From Epiperipatus broadwayi (Eukaryota; Onychophora; Udeonychophora; Euonychophora; Peripatidae): a stretch of DNA of 64,000 bases. Position 1 is the first letter of the stretch. Each line of letters starts with the position of its first letter. The notes beneath the pieces were generated by a model. The model had not been told where the DNA came from and made no database searches. It was given only the letters and a program-made list of their open reading frames with translations. Positions 23,397 to 37,030 of the stretch are shown here, piece after piece. The DNA lies in assembly GCA_028023455.1 (NCBI GenBank), contig JAQFVV010006309.1, positions 3,513,482 to 3,577,481 of the forward strand, written 5' to 3'. Made by a program: the position numbers and the translations under genes.

Positions 23397-25050
23397 TATG
23401 TGATATGATATGATGCACTGTGACTTCTCCTTATACTGAGTCAGGAATTTCTCAGCAACTATGTCCAGAGAAACCTGTTAGCTATTTTACCTTCCCTTTC
23501 CATTCCCCACCCTAAGTTTCTCTATATCCTACTCTATCCTATTTTCACAACATAATCTTTGTCAACTCCATGGTCTTCATATTTAAATCCCCCTTATCTA
23601 TTCCCAAACCCAGCATAAAACCAATAACCCACTTTCTGTATAATCACTTTGTTTATATTTAGCTTTTCATAACTTCATTATTTGTACCCTTTCTGCTTTC
23701 AAGCATTTACATTGAATCAACAGATGCTCAATATTTTCTATGCCTTCCTTATACAACGTGCAGACTAAATCATCCATATTTTTCCATTTATGTGTATATT
23801 CCCTTGTTGCTAAAGATCCCATTCGAGCCTTAAACAGTAAACTACTTTCCTTGCTATTATCATAAATTAACTCGCACCCAATATTCTATTTACTTTTAGT
23901 TTTTCATCTCTCCAACTCCCTATTCTTTATTAATGCATCTATTCTTTTATCCTATTCCTTACCACTATAACACTCAACAATTATCCTACCTCTTGTACAA
24001 GTATACTGATTTAAATTCTTTATCTAAATCTTCTGCATACCACATTACCTTTTTCACCCACTTTGTTGCCTGCCCTTTACTCATAACCCAATTAAATGCT
24101 ATTTTGGCTATTCTTTTATTATCCATAAACTGTAATCTACCGAACATTTTCATTTTGCTTTTTGCATCTTTTATATAAAAATTTGACCATCCCATTTCAC
24201 CTTGAATTGCCTCCTTTGCTATCCACACATCTGCATCTAATGCATGTCTTTCTACTTCCTTTTGTACTTTTTCTAAGTAATCTAATATCCCTTTACTAAC
24301 ACAATGCATCATTGCCATGTGCTAACCTTGCTACTGCCACTCCCTTCCATACAATTCTAGCTACATCATATTTATTATATGAAAATACTGTTAATTTCTT
24401 TATCAATACCTTTCTTTTCTTTGCTTCATTTATCAATTTTTTTTCCCATTCATCCAAGCAATTTTTCTGATTACTCAAGATGATTCCCAAATAACTATAT
24501 CTATTCACCACACTTAACATTATATCCCCCAATCAAAATTCTTTGTCTTCTCTTTCCCCAGTATTAACCATCATTATATTTGATTTTTCTTCACTAAATT
24601 TAATCCCCATCTCTTTACTCACTCTTGCACATATCCTCAATATAATTTCCATATCTTCTCTTCTTTCTGTACACAAAAAGACATCATCTGCAAAAAAAAA
24701 AAAAAGAACCGACAAAGTATATACTCCCTTGCCACCTATTACCAGTATCTTTATCCCTCTTCCTAGTCTTTCTATTGCTCTCTCCATTTCACTCAAATAC
24801 AACAAAAACAAAATAAGTGACATAGGGCATCCTTGCTTTAGTCCCACCTCATTTTTAATTTTAACTGATTCTATATCCCCTAATTGATATGTATAGTAAT
24901 TATTTTCATATAATTTCTTAATAATATTCAATAAAGCTTCATCCATTCCCAAATTTTCTAAACTTATCCATAATTTATTTCTATTTACTCTATCATATGC
25001 CTTCTCTATATCTATAAAACTCATATATAATTGTCTATCTATATATAGGA
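23397..25050 (-). mobile_element. LINE B copy 3, 5'-truncated inside RT
   Basis: The 3' end near 23400 has a GATATGATATGATGCACTG tail and the family CAGGAATTTCTCAGC motif. The longest frames are minus 25024-24533 (RT), 24532-24296 and 24318-23986 (C-terminal thumb and downstream domain). Truncation is at about 25050. The 3' end lies right beside the 5' region of copy 2, in the same orientation. Confidence 0.78.
24533..25024 (-). pseudogene. LINE B reverse transcriptase core, copy 3
   Basis: The frame contains RT motif A (SFIDIEKAYDRVNR, catalytic Asp), motif B (GLKQGCPMSLILF) and motif C FADD (in FFFFADDVFLC), then KSNIMMV. It is the best-preserved RT of this family in the window. The N-terminal RT motifs are lost to truncation. 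The next frame upstream on the plus-strand map (24532-24296, RYSYLGIILS..CLDEWEKKL and VARLAHGNDAL) continues the same protein after a frame disruption. A poly-A run near 24690 changes the spacing before FADD. Confidence 0.72.
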
Positions 25051-27560
25051 TTGTTTAGACTAGCTTTATCTACTGGAAAGAGTTTAAATAAAATCAAGAT
25101 ATAACAATTAAGTGAGCAATCAATGATAGTTGCTTTTTTATTGTACATATTGTCAAATGCCAAACAGTTGCTTCTAAAAAGTAGTTTTTATTATTACACC
25201 CACCTATATACATATAGATTTTGAAATGAATTCATTTTATAATTATCAGTAATCATTTCATCTTTACAATCGAGGACTTTTTCTTCTATTTTACTTTTAT
25301 TTAATATTTTCTGTATTCCATCATATGGTAAAATCTTCAGAGAAAAATAGTTGAGCAAAAAGTATTGCTACCAACTTTGCCGCAATCTATATAGTGAGAG
25401 TTTGAATGCTTTTCCATCCTGTTTTATTTTCTAATTAGATATAACTAGATATCCATTTGCTGACCATTGCTAATCTGATTGCAATGTAAAAAAAGTCCCT
25501 GCATTCAGAAAAGATTTAAAACCTCTCTCATAGCATGTTGATCACTGAACTATGATTTTTTTCATTTGGTAATCATTTTTTAAATAAATACTATTTTTAT
25601 AATGTAAAGGAAACACCAAGATGAGAAAAATTTACTTCTAATTATATATATAATCCAAATTTGCATATTATTAAACTGGAAATAATATGTAAATTAATTA
25701 TTCAAACAAAGTTTAAACAAACCATGTAATCAAATCGCTATGATATTTACTAATCATATTAGACATCATGTTAAAATAACCAGGCACTTCATTATGTCTT
25801 TTTGTTTATTTTAAATTTAATAATTTGTTAAAACTAAAAATCTTTCAATCTTATAATTATTTTGTATTGATAAAAAAAGATAGTATAGTATGTATAATAA
25901 ACAGTATAATTTGCCAAATTAACATCCATTTTTTCCGAGCAGCAATTGTTTTAAGAATTATTTTATATTATGAGAAACTTAATTAAGGATAATAATTTTT
26001 ATTACACTCTTACCTATCTAAATCAACAAATTTCTGTCATTTAAAATATTTAACTTGTCATTTATTATGGTTATAAAGTTTGTATGGTCAATAATGTTGA
26101 TATTACTATCCTTTGAAGAGACACTACATTTTTTTTAATTATTTTTTTCATAATCTTTTATATTTTTTCTTAAAATATTATGATTGGTAAATATCTACTA
26201 ATAACAACCTTTTTTACCATATAAATTTAATAATATTATGACAAAAATAAAGTTTTTTATGATAAATTCATTTTTAATAAGTTTTCTAAAATAATTACTT
26301 TTTTAAGCTGAGAAAATTATTTCAAAATAAGGATCATAAAAAAATACTACATTACAAATCTTCTTTACTTTGAACTCTTATTTGAGTTTTTAGCTATAGC
26401 TATTAATTATATCAACACTGCATGCAAAAGATATTTGTCTGAGAAAATACTCTGTTTTCTTCTTTTTTTCAGATATATTTCCTAATGGCAAAATTTCATT
26501 GATCCTGCTTTTTTCCCTTCAGTGTGTATTTTTATTTCACAGCTCCTATCTTCTGGATATATAATAAAGTTTGTTGTCTTTGTAGGTGCTGTGGCAACAG
26601 AAAACAAAATCATTATGTAACTTGTTTTAATTTTTATATTGTAAGCATTCTCCAGACATATTAGTAGCCCTCTTATGAGTCTTTTGATTTGTTTTAAAAA
26701 AAGCTATGTATGTTTATTCTATGAATTAGTAAGTATTAAACAACCTGAAAATACATCTATTATATTTGAAAACTATATTTAGAATATGTGATATCACAAT
26801 CATTAACTTTTTGTGCTTGTCATTTTTGTTAAAATTATATGATGTGGTGTTCATTAAAGGCTTTTATGCACCCCTAATAAATTAAATAATAATCAAATGG
26901 TTTTTTGTTAACAATTTATAAGAAGCTTTTATAATAGAAGTAATGGGCTGGACTAAGATTTATAGATTATGAGCTCCAGAATTTTCCATTCTTCTATTGC
27001 TCAGATACAAGCTACCTCTAAACTTAAAATTCTAGAATAAATTATGTTGAGAACATATCAAATTATCTCTGACAATGCTTTCACTTGTAATATTTCTATG
27101 GCCTGGTTATCCCAATCACCTTTTAGGCACAAAACTTAAACATGCAGATTTATTATGATACTCTGTGCAGGTTAGTGTGGTCACAAAATGTCCAATACAC
27201 AAGAAATAAAGATTCATGAATAAATTCTCAGTAGGTAACAATATAAAACTCAATTTGGACAAATTGGATGGATCAGCTGCTCAGTTTGCTATTTGGATGC
27301 TAATATCATATGACCTCTTGAGTAACTAATCATTTGATTGACTTTTATAATAAAATAATCACCAGTTATATATTCTTATGGGTATTTTCTAAATTTCTCA
27401 ATTGTATGAATATGAGGATGTTTTAATGATATCAAGTATCCCTTAATATTTGCAATAAAACTTTCAAGGTGCTGATTTTAGAATAAATTGTATAATGAGA
27501 TTAGGAAGAAATGATAAATTTCTATTTGATGATTATGTTTTATTACTTGTTCATAATATT

Positions 27561-27680
27561 GTATTCCTACTTATGCAATTTAAAACATATACTTGCCCTG
27601 CATAATTTGGTGATAGTATTTCTTTCCTAATTATGCTGTTTAAAACATATGTGTGTCCTGCATAATTTGGAGGAGTGGTA
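27561..27680 (+). repeat. 60-bp tandem duplication
   Basis: Two consecutive 60-bp units share TTCCTA.TTATGC..TTTAAAACATAT and CCTGCATAATTTGG, with about ten to fifteen differences. Confidence 0.75.
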
Positions 27681-27912
27681 GAGAGGGTAAGCTCAGGAGT
27701 TCAAGGTCCATGAATCACTGTTCAATTTTCTCACTTTTGGTGATCACTCCCAAGCAATAAACCATCTAAATTATTTTTACTTATATGCATTTTTGAATCT
27801 TTTAGTTAGTATTTGGCACTATAGAGCATACATCTATGTGATCTATGCACACTGTTTTTACTTATAAAAATAAACTATAAGCAAAGAAATCAAATTCTGT
27901 TTATTTATTTTT

Positions 27913-27998
27913 TGTAAAAGAAAGAAATTTTTATGGACATATTTTTGAGTGTAAAATTGTAAAAGAAAGAAATTTTCTATGAACTGAGTATAAAACTT
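27913..27998 (+). repeat. Short tandem duplication (about 45 bp)
   Basis: TTGTAAAAGAAAGAAATTTT occurs twice, each followed by a diverging 'ctatg..a.ctgagt/tatggacatattttgagtgtaaaa' segment. Confidence 0.55.
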
Positions 27999-30373
27999 TA
28001 TTAATTAAATTTATGTAATTTGAAAATATTTATTTGTTTATAATTATTTGTTTGGGTTTTTTTTTTTTTTTAAATTATATTGATATATAATTAAAAGATC
28101 TTATTTAAATCTATACTACAAATATTGAAAAAAATCAACTTTAAAAAATATATAAAATAATACATATGGATAATTTTAAAAAAATATGTTATAACTCTTA
28201 TGCAAGCACATTTGATTTAACTATAAAACTAACTAAGCTACAATACTATAATGATAATTGGAATGTTAGCTAAAAATAAAATAACCCCCCTGCTCTCATT
28301 ATCAAAAGATATATTTGAATTTTTTATAGATACTCCAATTATTGAATTTTTATGTAACTTATAAATAGTATTATAAGGTATTATTATTATATTTTAATTT
28401 TTATTAAAAAAAATTGGTTACATAATTTATCTAAATGTAATATAAGTATATATATATATTAAAAAAAGTCTATTTATCCATAACTTAATATTGATAAATC
28501 TTACATAATACAACTATTATTTTAAAGTTCTAAAATTGAGGAGGAAACTATAAATATATCAAAACCTCATGGTCCTATATCTGTCTGCCTATTACCAAAT
28601 CCTTTTTTTTTTTTTTGACAAATTGCTGACCTATACCAAACCATGCAATGAACTATTTAAAGATTGTTTTACCTAATTATTTAAATGTGTGTGTATGTTT
28701 AGAAATAAATTGCTATCCAAAAAAAGGAAGACAAATGTAAAATTCAAACAAACAAAAAAAATTTAAGATAATAAAAATTTCAACTTTAAGCTTTTAGATT
28801 AAACACACCACACATATGTATTTATATAAGAGGATTGTAATAAGTTTGTAAAATAAAATAAAGTAATTACTAGAAGTAATTGAATTAAATATAGCATTTG
28901 CTTTTTTTTATATATATTTTAATCTAGAATTTAAAAATGGCTTTCAATGAAATGTTATAATCCTTTATAAAAATATTTTGTCAATTTTGACAAAAATATA
29001 TTTAATAATAATTGATTTGCTTCCCCTGGTTATTTTCAATTTTTTTGTTTTAATTCAAGAGAAAACTTAAAAACTGATCAGTATTTTTAAAGAGATTTAA
29101 CATTCAAACAACAGAATTGAACAGAAAAATTTAATTTATAAATATTAATTTATCAGTTAAGTCCTAAGTTTACTGCTAAGTGTGTTAATCTGTATCTAAT
29201 ACAATGTGATTAAGAGCTTTGAATAACTAAATCAATTTACAGTATTTTTAAAGTTATTCAGAAGTCTTATAATATATAAAATTGCAATGTTTATTTAGAG
29301 ATCATTTTAATTCCTGTTTAATTTAAATAAAAAACTAAAAAGTTATACCACAGATATTTTTATAACTTATTGTTTAGATGTCTATGAAGACATTTTAAAA
29401 TCCCAGAGTAAAAACAATGAATGCTAGCGAATTTACTTGATATTAATAATAGATTTTATTTTCCTTTACAATAATAATTTATTACAATCCTTATGCATAA
29501 ATATATAAAAGTCAAATGACAATTGTAAAATACTATTAATAAATAATTGAAATGTTAACTATTATATTCAATAATTTATACAGTAAGAAAATGACCATTT
29601 CTTACTATGAATTAAGATTTTATATAAAAAGTTATTTTGAATTACAACAGTTAATGGAATATATATTTAATCAGCCAAAATATTTAATGCAAATTATTTT
29701 GAATGACTAAATCTTGCATAGCAGAGCTATTTTCAATCATTTTTGAACTTGATAAATAAAAGAACAAATCTTATGACTTTCCTTCATAATTGATACTCTA
29801 TAATACTCTACAAGATGAAAGACTTTTCTAATTTAATCCAGTTTTTTCAATCTATAATTTCTTTTTCCACAATGTAGCAAACATTTTATCTATCCATTTC
29901 TAATATGGTCTCTCTTTCTCTCTAGGTCATTTAAAATCTCTTGAGAACCAGTTTAAGACTTTAACTATCTATCTTTTTATGATCTCTTCCATCAGTATGT
30001 TCAGACCATTTCAGTTTCTTTTAATGAAGTCAATGATATATGTTTCCTCTCTCACCCAAATATTTCACTTTTAATCCTTTCTTGTTTCTCATAATATACA
30101 TTTCATTATACTTTGTTGAATGGTTTGTAATATCTATATTTCTCTTATGTTAAGCATTCAAATCTTGGATCCATAAATAAGAATCAGTAAAACCTATTTA
30201 TTAAAAATCTTTCTTTTCAAATATATGGCATATTTTCATTTTAATATTAAATTATTTTTCCAAAAGCCTTCCATCCAAGTTAATTTTATGATTAATTTCA
30301 TCCATTATGTTTTCACCTATGCTAATAGTCTGACTAAAAGTATTTGTAGGTGCTAACTTCTAATTCATGATTA

Positions 30374-30421
30374 AGTCAATAAACATCACATAATCACCAT
30401 TTCTTATTAGTTTTTCCTGTT
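30374..30421 (+). mobile_element. Minimal 48-bp remnant of the hammerhead hairpin family, with 13-bp duplication
   Basis: The exact 13-mer TAATTCATGATTA lies on both sides (30361-30373 and 30422-30434). The insert reads 'agtcaataaacatcacataatcaccatttcttattagtttttcctgtt', joining both ends of the family (CATCACATGATCACCATT start, TTTTTCCTGTT end). The uninterrupted LINE A sequence near 57125-57150 has this site only once, which confirms that the 13-mer is a true target duplication. Confidence 0.72.
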
Positions 30422-30786
30422 TAATTCATGATTACCAATCTTTATTTTTTCTTTCAAAAAAAATCCATTGAACACTTCTTTAGTTTTTAGTATTTAGCTT
30501 TAGTTCTATTTCTAACATTCAACTGGTAATTCTTGCAATATTTCCTAAAGCTAAACATTATTTGAAAAAGTATCAATGTCATTTGCAAAATGACTTAAAT
30601 AAAATGTGCATGTGTTTTTATTTCTTTTGTTTTTCATTTCATTTCACAAAATACTTCTTGTAAAATGGCTGTAAAAAATTTTGGAGACATAGAATCACTC
30701 TGTCATATCCAATTATTAGCATTAATTTTCTCAGTGTTGCCATATAATCTAATCATTACTGATGCATTTTGATAAATATTCATTCT

Positions 30787-30872
30787 TATATATATATATA
30801 TAATTTTAATAAAATTATATATTATCATATAATATATATATATATATATATATATCTTGATAATATATAATT
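30787..30872. repeat. AT dinucleotide microsatellite
   Basis: (TA)n tracts at 30787-30802 and 30832-30854 inside the decayed LINE, with a duplicated TAATATATAATTTTAATAAA motif around them. Confidence 0.7.
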
Positions 30873-32544
30873 TTAATAAATTTGAAAATGTAGAACCATA
30901 ATGGTAATGTAATTCATTGGTTTTTTTTATAATTTCCCTTAAATAAGTGGATGAGATTCCCCATGCTAAAGCCATTTTTAAATCCAGTTTGTTCTTTGAG
31001 TTAGATTAAATTCACTATTTACTGTAGATGAGTTGTAATTAACTAGTTTACAATTTTGTATAGATCAGATGCAGAATTATTAAGTCTGTGATTTCTAATA
31101 TCTTCATCTCTTTTTTAAATATCAATGTATTTACGCTATTTTTCCAACCATCTGATGCAACTTTATTATTTTTAGATATGTGGCAAATAATTTTTCAAAC
31201 ATTTTTTGTATTTCTTCACCTATTTCTTTTATGATATTAATAGTATAATCATTTCCTCAAGTTTTTTCCCTCTTTCACCGATTTTATTGTATGACTTATC
31301 TCTTCATTTAAAATATTGCAATTCATAAGAGATAATAATTATAGTGGATAATTTGTTTTTTTTGTTGTTGTTTTTTTTTGTTGGTATTACTATATATTCT
31401 TTGTAGAATTCTTTATCTCTCTTTTTAAAAATAGTTCCTTTTCTTCTACTATCAGAATGTTGCTTTCTTCTTTCAAAGCTTTTGTTCTTTTCTATAGGTT
31501 CCTACAATTGGCTGTTATATTTTTTTATATCAATATAAGTTTTGATATACCATTTAAAAAAATTCAGATATTTAATTTTTCTTAATAGATCATTTTTAAA
31601 TATTTTTATATTTCTCCATTTTATCTCAGTCGAAAATTTACTATTGAGTTATTTCACCTTTTACCATGTAAATTAAATAATTTTCTTAACAGAATATCAA
31701 TCATTTTCTTATTGATCTCTGTTAAGTTTGAACTATTTTTAAAGTCTAACAATATTTTAAAATGATTATCAATTTCTAATTTTAATTTATTGCAATATTT
31801 ATGAAAATTAAGATTAACAACTGCTAATACCAAGTTTTTTAATAGATTTTGTTGTTTAACATAGATCTTTTTCCTCATTAATTGATGATTACATCCTCTG
31901 TTGAGTGTATTAAGAACATTACATGTTAAAATAAATAAATCGTATTAATCAGTATATAATCTACATTGAGTGTTTTTGTATACATTTTTATTTAAGATTA
32001 ATCTTAAAGATAAAAAAACTTATAATTCACAATTTGCTGCAGAAAGTAGTTTCCTATTCTTTGAGATCTTAAAGGAACTGAGCAGGCCAAATTTTGAATA
32101 TCCATTCCATATAGTTCTTATCATTGCATTTGTATTCTGCACAGTTTGGTAGAGTTAGTAGAACATCAAAATCAAGATTGGAAGGACCCAGAATGGTTCT
32201 CACAGTTCTGATGCTCAAACATTTTATGAACTTCCAGGCAGTAAAGCCATTTTTTATTGCATCTGTAATTACTATGTGATTATTCATATGGTAAATGAAT
32301 GTGGATTGTTTTCTCAGCAATATATATCAGCCCAAATGGTAATTTTTTTACCTCTAGATTTAAAATCAAGAAATACCATAGTCTTTTTTTTAAATTTTCC
32401 TGATAGTTTTTAACTGAAATATCAGTAGAGTTGAATGTGTATAAATGATTTTTATATAGATATTTACAATCATAACAGATGAAATGAAATTATAGCTATA
32501 TTCTGTGGATGCATAAAATCACCAGTGAAGTCAGAATATTGTCA

Positions 32545-35535
32545 ATATTAAATGGGATATTCAAAAAGTGAAAAGAGAAGATATTTGAAATGTTGTCACT
32601 TATGTTACTGTAAAAGCCCAAATACTAAAAACATAAGTGGAGTGAAATGTATTATAAATGAAAACTGGAAAAGCAACAAAAATAACAAGATTATTTATTC
32701 AATTTAATGGAAGATACTAAATGTACTAATTCAGACATATCAATAAGTTCTCATTGCAATGAAGAAGTAGAACATTTTGGTAAGGATGTACAAAATATTT
32801 TTCATTATCAAGGCAGATATGAATGCTAGAATTGATAAATAATTGAAAGGTGAAGATATTACGGATGACAGAAATAAGAGCGGGTACAGACAAAGAATTC
32901 ACAGAAAAAGAAAAGCTATATTTTACAATTTTTTTTCCTTTGAAAAAATGCCAAACAAATGTGGGCATGCAAGCATAGAAATAAAGATATAATAGAAATT
33001 AAATAAATTTTTGTCTAACAGAGAATATGTATTTTAAGTTGAAATGTTCTTAATAGATTCAGTACAGTGATTATCAATTAGAATTTAACATACATTTTTA
33101 TGCAAAATCAGAGATGTAAAAACTATTTTAAAATGTAGTATAAGCAATTGATATTCTTAACCTCCACATATGCTTGCAACAAATTTAAATTAGACTTTGC
33201 AAATAATTTGAAATACTAATAGACTTTGAAACTTGTTTAGACTTGACTGAAATTAATAAAAAAAAAACATAACCAACACTATTAAAAACTGGAAGAAATT
33301 CCATTGGGAGAACAAAACAGCCCTTCAGTAAATTTTTTACTGAGTTGAGATAATATATGAAGAAAAGAAGTAATACAATTGATTTTTTAAGTGATCCTTT
33401 TAAAAAAAAATGAGTATCTAGCGTTTTGTAAAATAGGATGGGAGAGTTAAAGTATTAAAAATATAATTGTGAATTAAAAGGGAAATTCATAGAAGATATT
33501 AAAAGATTCAAATGTATAAAACAATGTCTTAATGTCAGAAGAAACATATTTCACCAGGAAAATTAAAAAATGAAACTATCATGAAATTTATGATAGAGTT
33601 TTAGAAAAATTGTAAAATAATAAAAGACCAAAAAAAAACAAAATAACCTTACAATTACTACATATTCTGAATTCCCAAGCATTTTAAGTATAAAAAAATG
33701 AGATGTGCAATTAAATCTATGAAAAAATTAAAATAAACCCAGAAAATGATGGAATTATTGTTAATATTTTAAACCAATCAGGTGAAGAAATAGAAAACTA
33801 TTAGGAAAGTTATTTACCAAATGTCTAAATGATAAAGACATAACAGATAATTAGAAGAATGCAGTACTATTAGTGATATTTAAGAAAGGTTATAAAAAGG
33901 ATATTAGAAGTTAGAGACCTATCATTTTTTTTAGTTTTATATAAAAATTTTACCAAGATAATTGCAATTTGTCTATAGCAAACACTGAGTTCTAAACTAC
34001 TAAACAAACAAGCTGAATTTAAAAGTGGATTTAGCACAGTGAATGATATCAATTACTGTAAGAAGTTATAGAAAGGTCTCATGAATAAGATTTTCCATTA
34101 AGCTGTCAAATTTGTAAGTTATGAAAAAGTATTTGATTTTTATAAGCATTTTTATGGTGCCACTAAACATCACATGATCACCATTTACCAGGCTTACACA
34201 AGCTGTTATAACAAAAGCAAAACTTTTCATACAGTAGTGCCACCCAGTGCAAGCCAGAATAATCAATGAATGTAAGAATATTTGTGCATAAAATCTCCTT
34301 TTAATGCCCACTCATCCAATATCCCCAGACAAGTGAATGAGCTTAGATTGAAAACATTATTTGTATTTTCATTTTGGACTCATAGCTTTATTGTTAATCT
34401 AAAATGGTAAAAGTTGACTGCTGGGGAGTTGCATTAGATCTAGGTGCAGTGCTCTCAGATCCAAGGATCCTCACTTATGAAAGCCACAAGCTAGAAATTA
34501 GTTTGGGGGTGAGTAGGCACTAGATGAAGATTTTATGCACAAACCCTCTTGCATCCATTGATTACTCTGGATGACACTACTGTATGGAGACTTTTGCTTC
34601 ATTTTTATGGTGATTAAAGCATTAAATTATCAAGACATAAACCCAGGATATTTTCATATTCTGAAGAATTTTATCAAAATACAACAGCAGTAATTAGATT
34701 ATGTAGTAATACTAAGAAGATTAACATTGAAAAGGTGTATGTCATTGTTATTCCATATATTCAAAATGTTTTACCGCATGTAGGCAAAGAAATAAAAGTA
34801 ACTTGAAATTATTTAAATCACCTAGATTTTGCGGATGATGTGGTTGCTTTTGTAAATAATATTTCAGAATTTCAGGAAGTGTAAAGAGTTATTAGATAAA
34901 AGTGAAAACATACTAAAGATAAATCCTAATATAAAAAAAAAATTCAATAGGTTTTCTCAGAAGAAGAAAATAAGAACTAATGATCATGAATTAGAAGTTG
35001 ATTTGGTCAAATGATTAATATGGATGGAAACGTAATAAATAAAATTAATTATAGGATTAAACTTGACTGGAGTCTTTTTGGTAGAAGTAAAAATAGTATT
35101 AAAATTTTTTTTTTTTTTTAGTATGTGTGTTTTAATAGTTTTACTTTTGGATCTGAGATTTGGAGACTTAATGGAAGAGTATACAGAGATTTCAGACCTC
35201 TTAATGAAGTATAGAAAGGTGTATGTTAGTGGTTACTAGAAATGATTAAAAATAAAATACATGGGAGAACAATTACCTATCACTGATATCATTGAAAGAA
35301 TTATGAGACTGAAATAAACAGGATGGATATATGGTTAGAAGAGATGGTCAATTGGAATTTGCATCCCAAGAGATTGTAAAAGACCCATAAAAGTTCACAT
35401 GTGAAATGGACACATAAAATAAAGTTTCTGTTTTTATGTGGAGAAAAGTGTCTAGGGATTGGCGAAACTGGATTAAACTTGAAAAGATCTTCATCCTGCA
35501 GTGGATCAATAGTGTTTCAAAATAATGATGAGATA
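32545..35535 (+). mobile_element. LINE A copy, decayed, with nested hairpin element
   Basis: It starts near TATTAAATGGGATATTC (compare 55016) and ends at CATCCTGCAGTGGAT near 35500 (compare 57720). It runs collinear with LINE A, with endonuclease segments (32720-32860), a RT leader ('gatattagaagttagagacctatca' near 33900), 'caagctgaatttaaaagtggattta' (34010), a FADD region 'ttttgcggatgatgtggttgc' (34830) and 3' domain 'ggatctgagatttggagactta' (35150). It has many frameshifts. A hairpin-family element interrupts it at 34160-34599. Confidence 0.8.
34160..34599 (+). mobile_element. Hammerhead hairpin family, one inverted-repeat unit with 13-bp duplication
   Basis: The exact duplication CATTTTTATGGTG (34147-34159 and 34600-34612) flanks 440 bp. 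LINE A has the site once (ACATTTCTTCAGTG at about 56720), so the empty site is known. The insert starts CCACTAAACATCACATGATCACC and ends GTATGGAGACTTTTGCTT. Its arms carry CAGTAGTGCCACCCAGTGCA, TGTGCATAAAATC and ATCCAATATCCCCAGAC on the left, mirrored on the right. The left ribozyme is deleted. The right one (34468-34508) has core CUUAUGA instead of CUGAUGA and is probably dead. Confidence 0.8.
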
Positions 35536-35539
35536 CTAA

Positions 35540-36835
35540 CTATACTCCACATATATAAAAGTGAAACAATTTCCAACAAGTATTAAAAAGAAAGTGTAAA
35601 TGTTATAAAACCGAACATCTACATGGTAGTTCATATAATTATTAGTAATACTTGGAAATCACCATTTGATTTTTACATATATACAATATTGTTATTATTT
35701 ATTATTATATATTTAATATTTATTTATTTATTACTAAGATTTAAAAATAAAGAGAAAGAGCTCTTTCCTGTAGATTTAAATAGGAATCATCTCTAACCAA
35801 TTTGTATAAAAAATTTTGATTGGTTTAATATACATTTTTCTAAATGTTCTATTGCAAAAAAAATGGTTATTTTTTTATTGTAAAAGTTATAAAACATGTC
35901 AGCAAGAGAAAAGTTTCATTATTTATCAATAGTGCTTGAAAAGTATCATTTGATTTGTATTCATATATAAATATAAAATATAGATGTAAGTGAATACTAT
36001 TTTTTCTGAATACTATCAACATTATTATTATATGATTAGATATAAGACTCTCTATAATATATCTGGTTCAAGAGTTTAAAGTTGAAGCTAATTAACTATT
36101 TTTTTTTTGTTTGAATTTCCAATTTTTTTATTCTCTTGATAATAATTTTCTGCTTGTATTTAGTTAGAAAAGATATTTGGCAAGCTGCTGAATAAGTGCA
36201 GATAATAAAGTACATAAGTAAGACAATTAATTTATTGTAAGTTATCAATTAATTTTCAACTTTTACAAGAAACTAAATGCAAATAATTCTACTAAGTTCT
36301 CATGTAATAAAATAATGAAAAACTTTTATATAGATGCACAGAATGTTCTGAAATGATTAAGCAATGTTTTAAAATTAGTATGAAGCGTTTTTATTGATAG
36401 AAGTGAAATATTTTTAGAAGCAATTAGAATGGGTATATTGAAATATAAAACAGAAATGAGAGACAAATTAGATTTATGGAAGTTATAGAGAAGAAAATTT
36501 TTATGATATATTTTTTAATTTAAAAAAAAAAAAAATACAAAAGATTGAGCCCTGCTATGGCTTCTAAATGAAGTTAGTAATATTCTTATTACCTTTAAGA
36601 CAGAAATAATTATTTATTAGTGAGCTGGGAAATGTGTATTACTGTATAACTGGCAAGACAGTCTATTAAGAAAAATGATATTAACTGTTGATATTAGCAA
36701 CATCAGAACATCTTATGACTTCTGCCTATGTATTATTTCTAAGTAGCAAATCTATTTTTTTCTATTTAATTTTTTATCATCTTGCATAAGTTTAGGTAAC
36801 TATAGATGCTTAATAGTTATGTTTAATAAATCCCT
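35540..36835. other. AT-rich non-coding stretch
   Basis: No gene. Weak LINE-A-like patches may exist near 36390-36490, but they are too diverged to call. Confidence 0.45.
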
Positions 36836-36839
36836 ATTC

Positions 36840-37030
36840 ATTATTATCCCATCCTTATTCCTGGACTAGTTTCTAACTTATGCCTCTGGATCTTATACAT
36901 TTGGACAGTGATGAAAGCTAGAAATTAGTCTGATGATATGAATAATAAAGCATTGGATAAGGATTTATGATGCACTACCATCTGTCATCTATTGATTCTT
37001 TAAGCCTACACTAGATGTCAGTACTAGAAT
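36840..37030 (+). mobile_element. Old copy of the hammerhead hairpin family
   Basis: 'aaatccctattcattattatccc' and 'tggactagtttctaact' on the left pair with 'agaaattagtctgatgatatgaataataaagcattggataaggattt' on the right. The right flank retains 'catctattgattctttaagcctacactagatgtcagtacta'. The ribozyme core is eroded (GUGAUGA then UAGAAAUUAGUC). Confidence 0.55.

Larger units (their letters stand above)
25060..29795. other. AT-rich non-coding stretch
   Basis: About 4.7 kb without a gene or recognised transposon. It contains tandem duplications (listed) and a weak tRNA-like patch near 27690-27770 that I do not call. Confidence 0.5.
29800..32000 (-). mobile_element. LINE A copy, decayed
   Basis: The minus-strand product matches LINE A throughout. 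DYILINTIYLF and LNRGCNHQL near 31965-31890 equal GYILTNRKYIF and FNTGSDHQL of the complete copy. The 31878-31654 frame matches the tract ending in NEINMKITDTL. The YLGQII-region equivalent lies around 30340-30440. The 3' end near 29800 has 'tactctacaagatgaaagac' in place of the usual CTGCAGGATGAAGGTC. Numerous stops. It is interrupted by a small hairpin-family insertion at 30374-30421. Confidence 0.75.

Noticed and set aside
27690-27775. tRNA-like SINE
   Set aside because: Only a weak GTGGTAGAG and GTTCAAGGTCC; spacing and tail not convincing.
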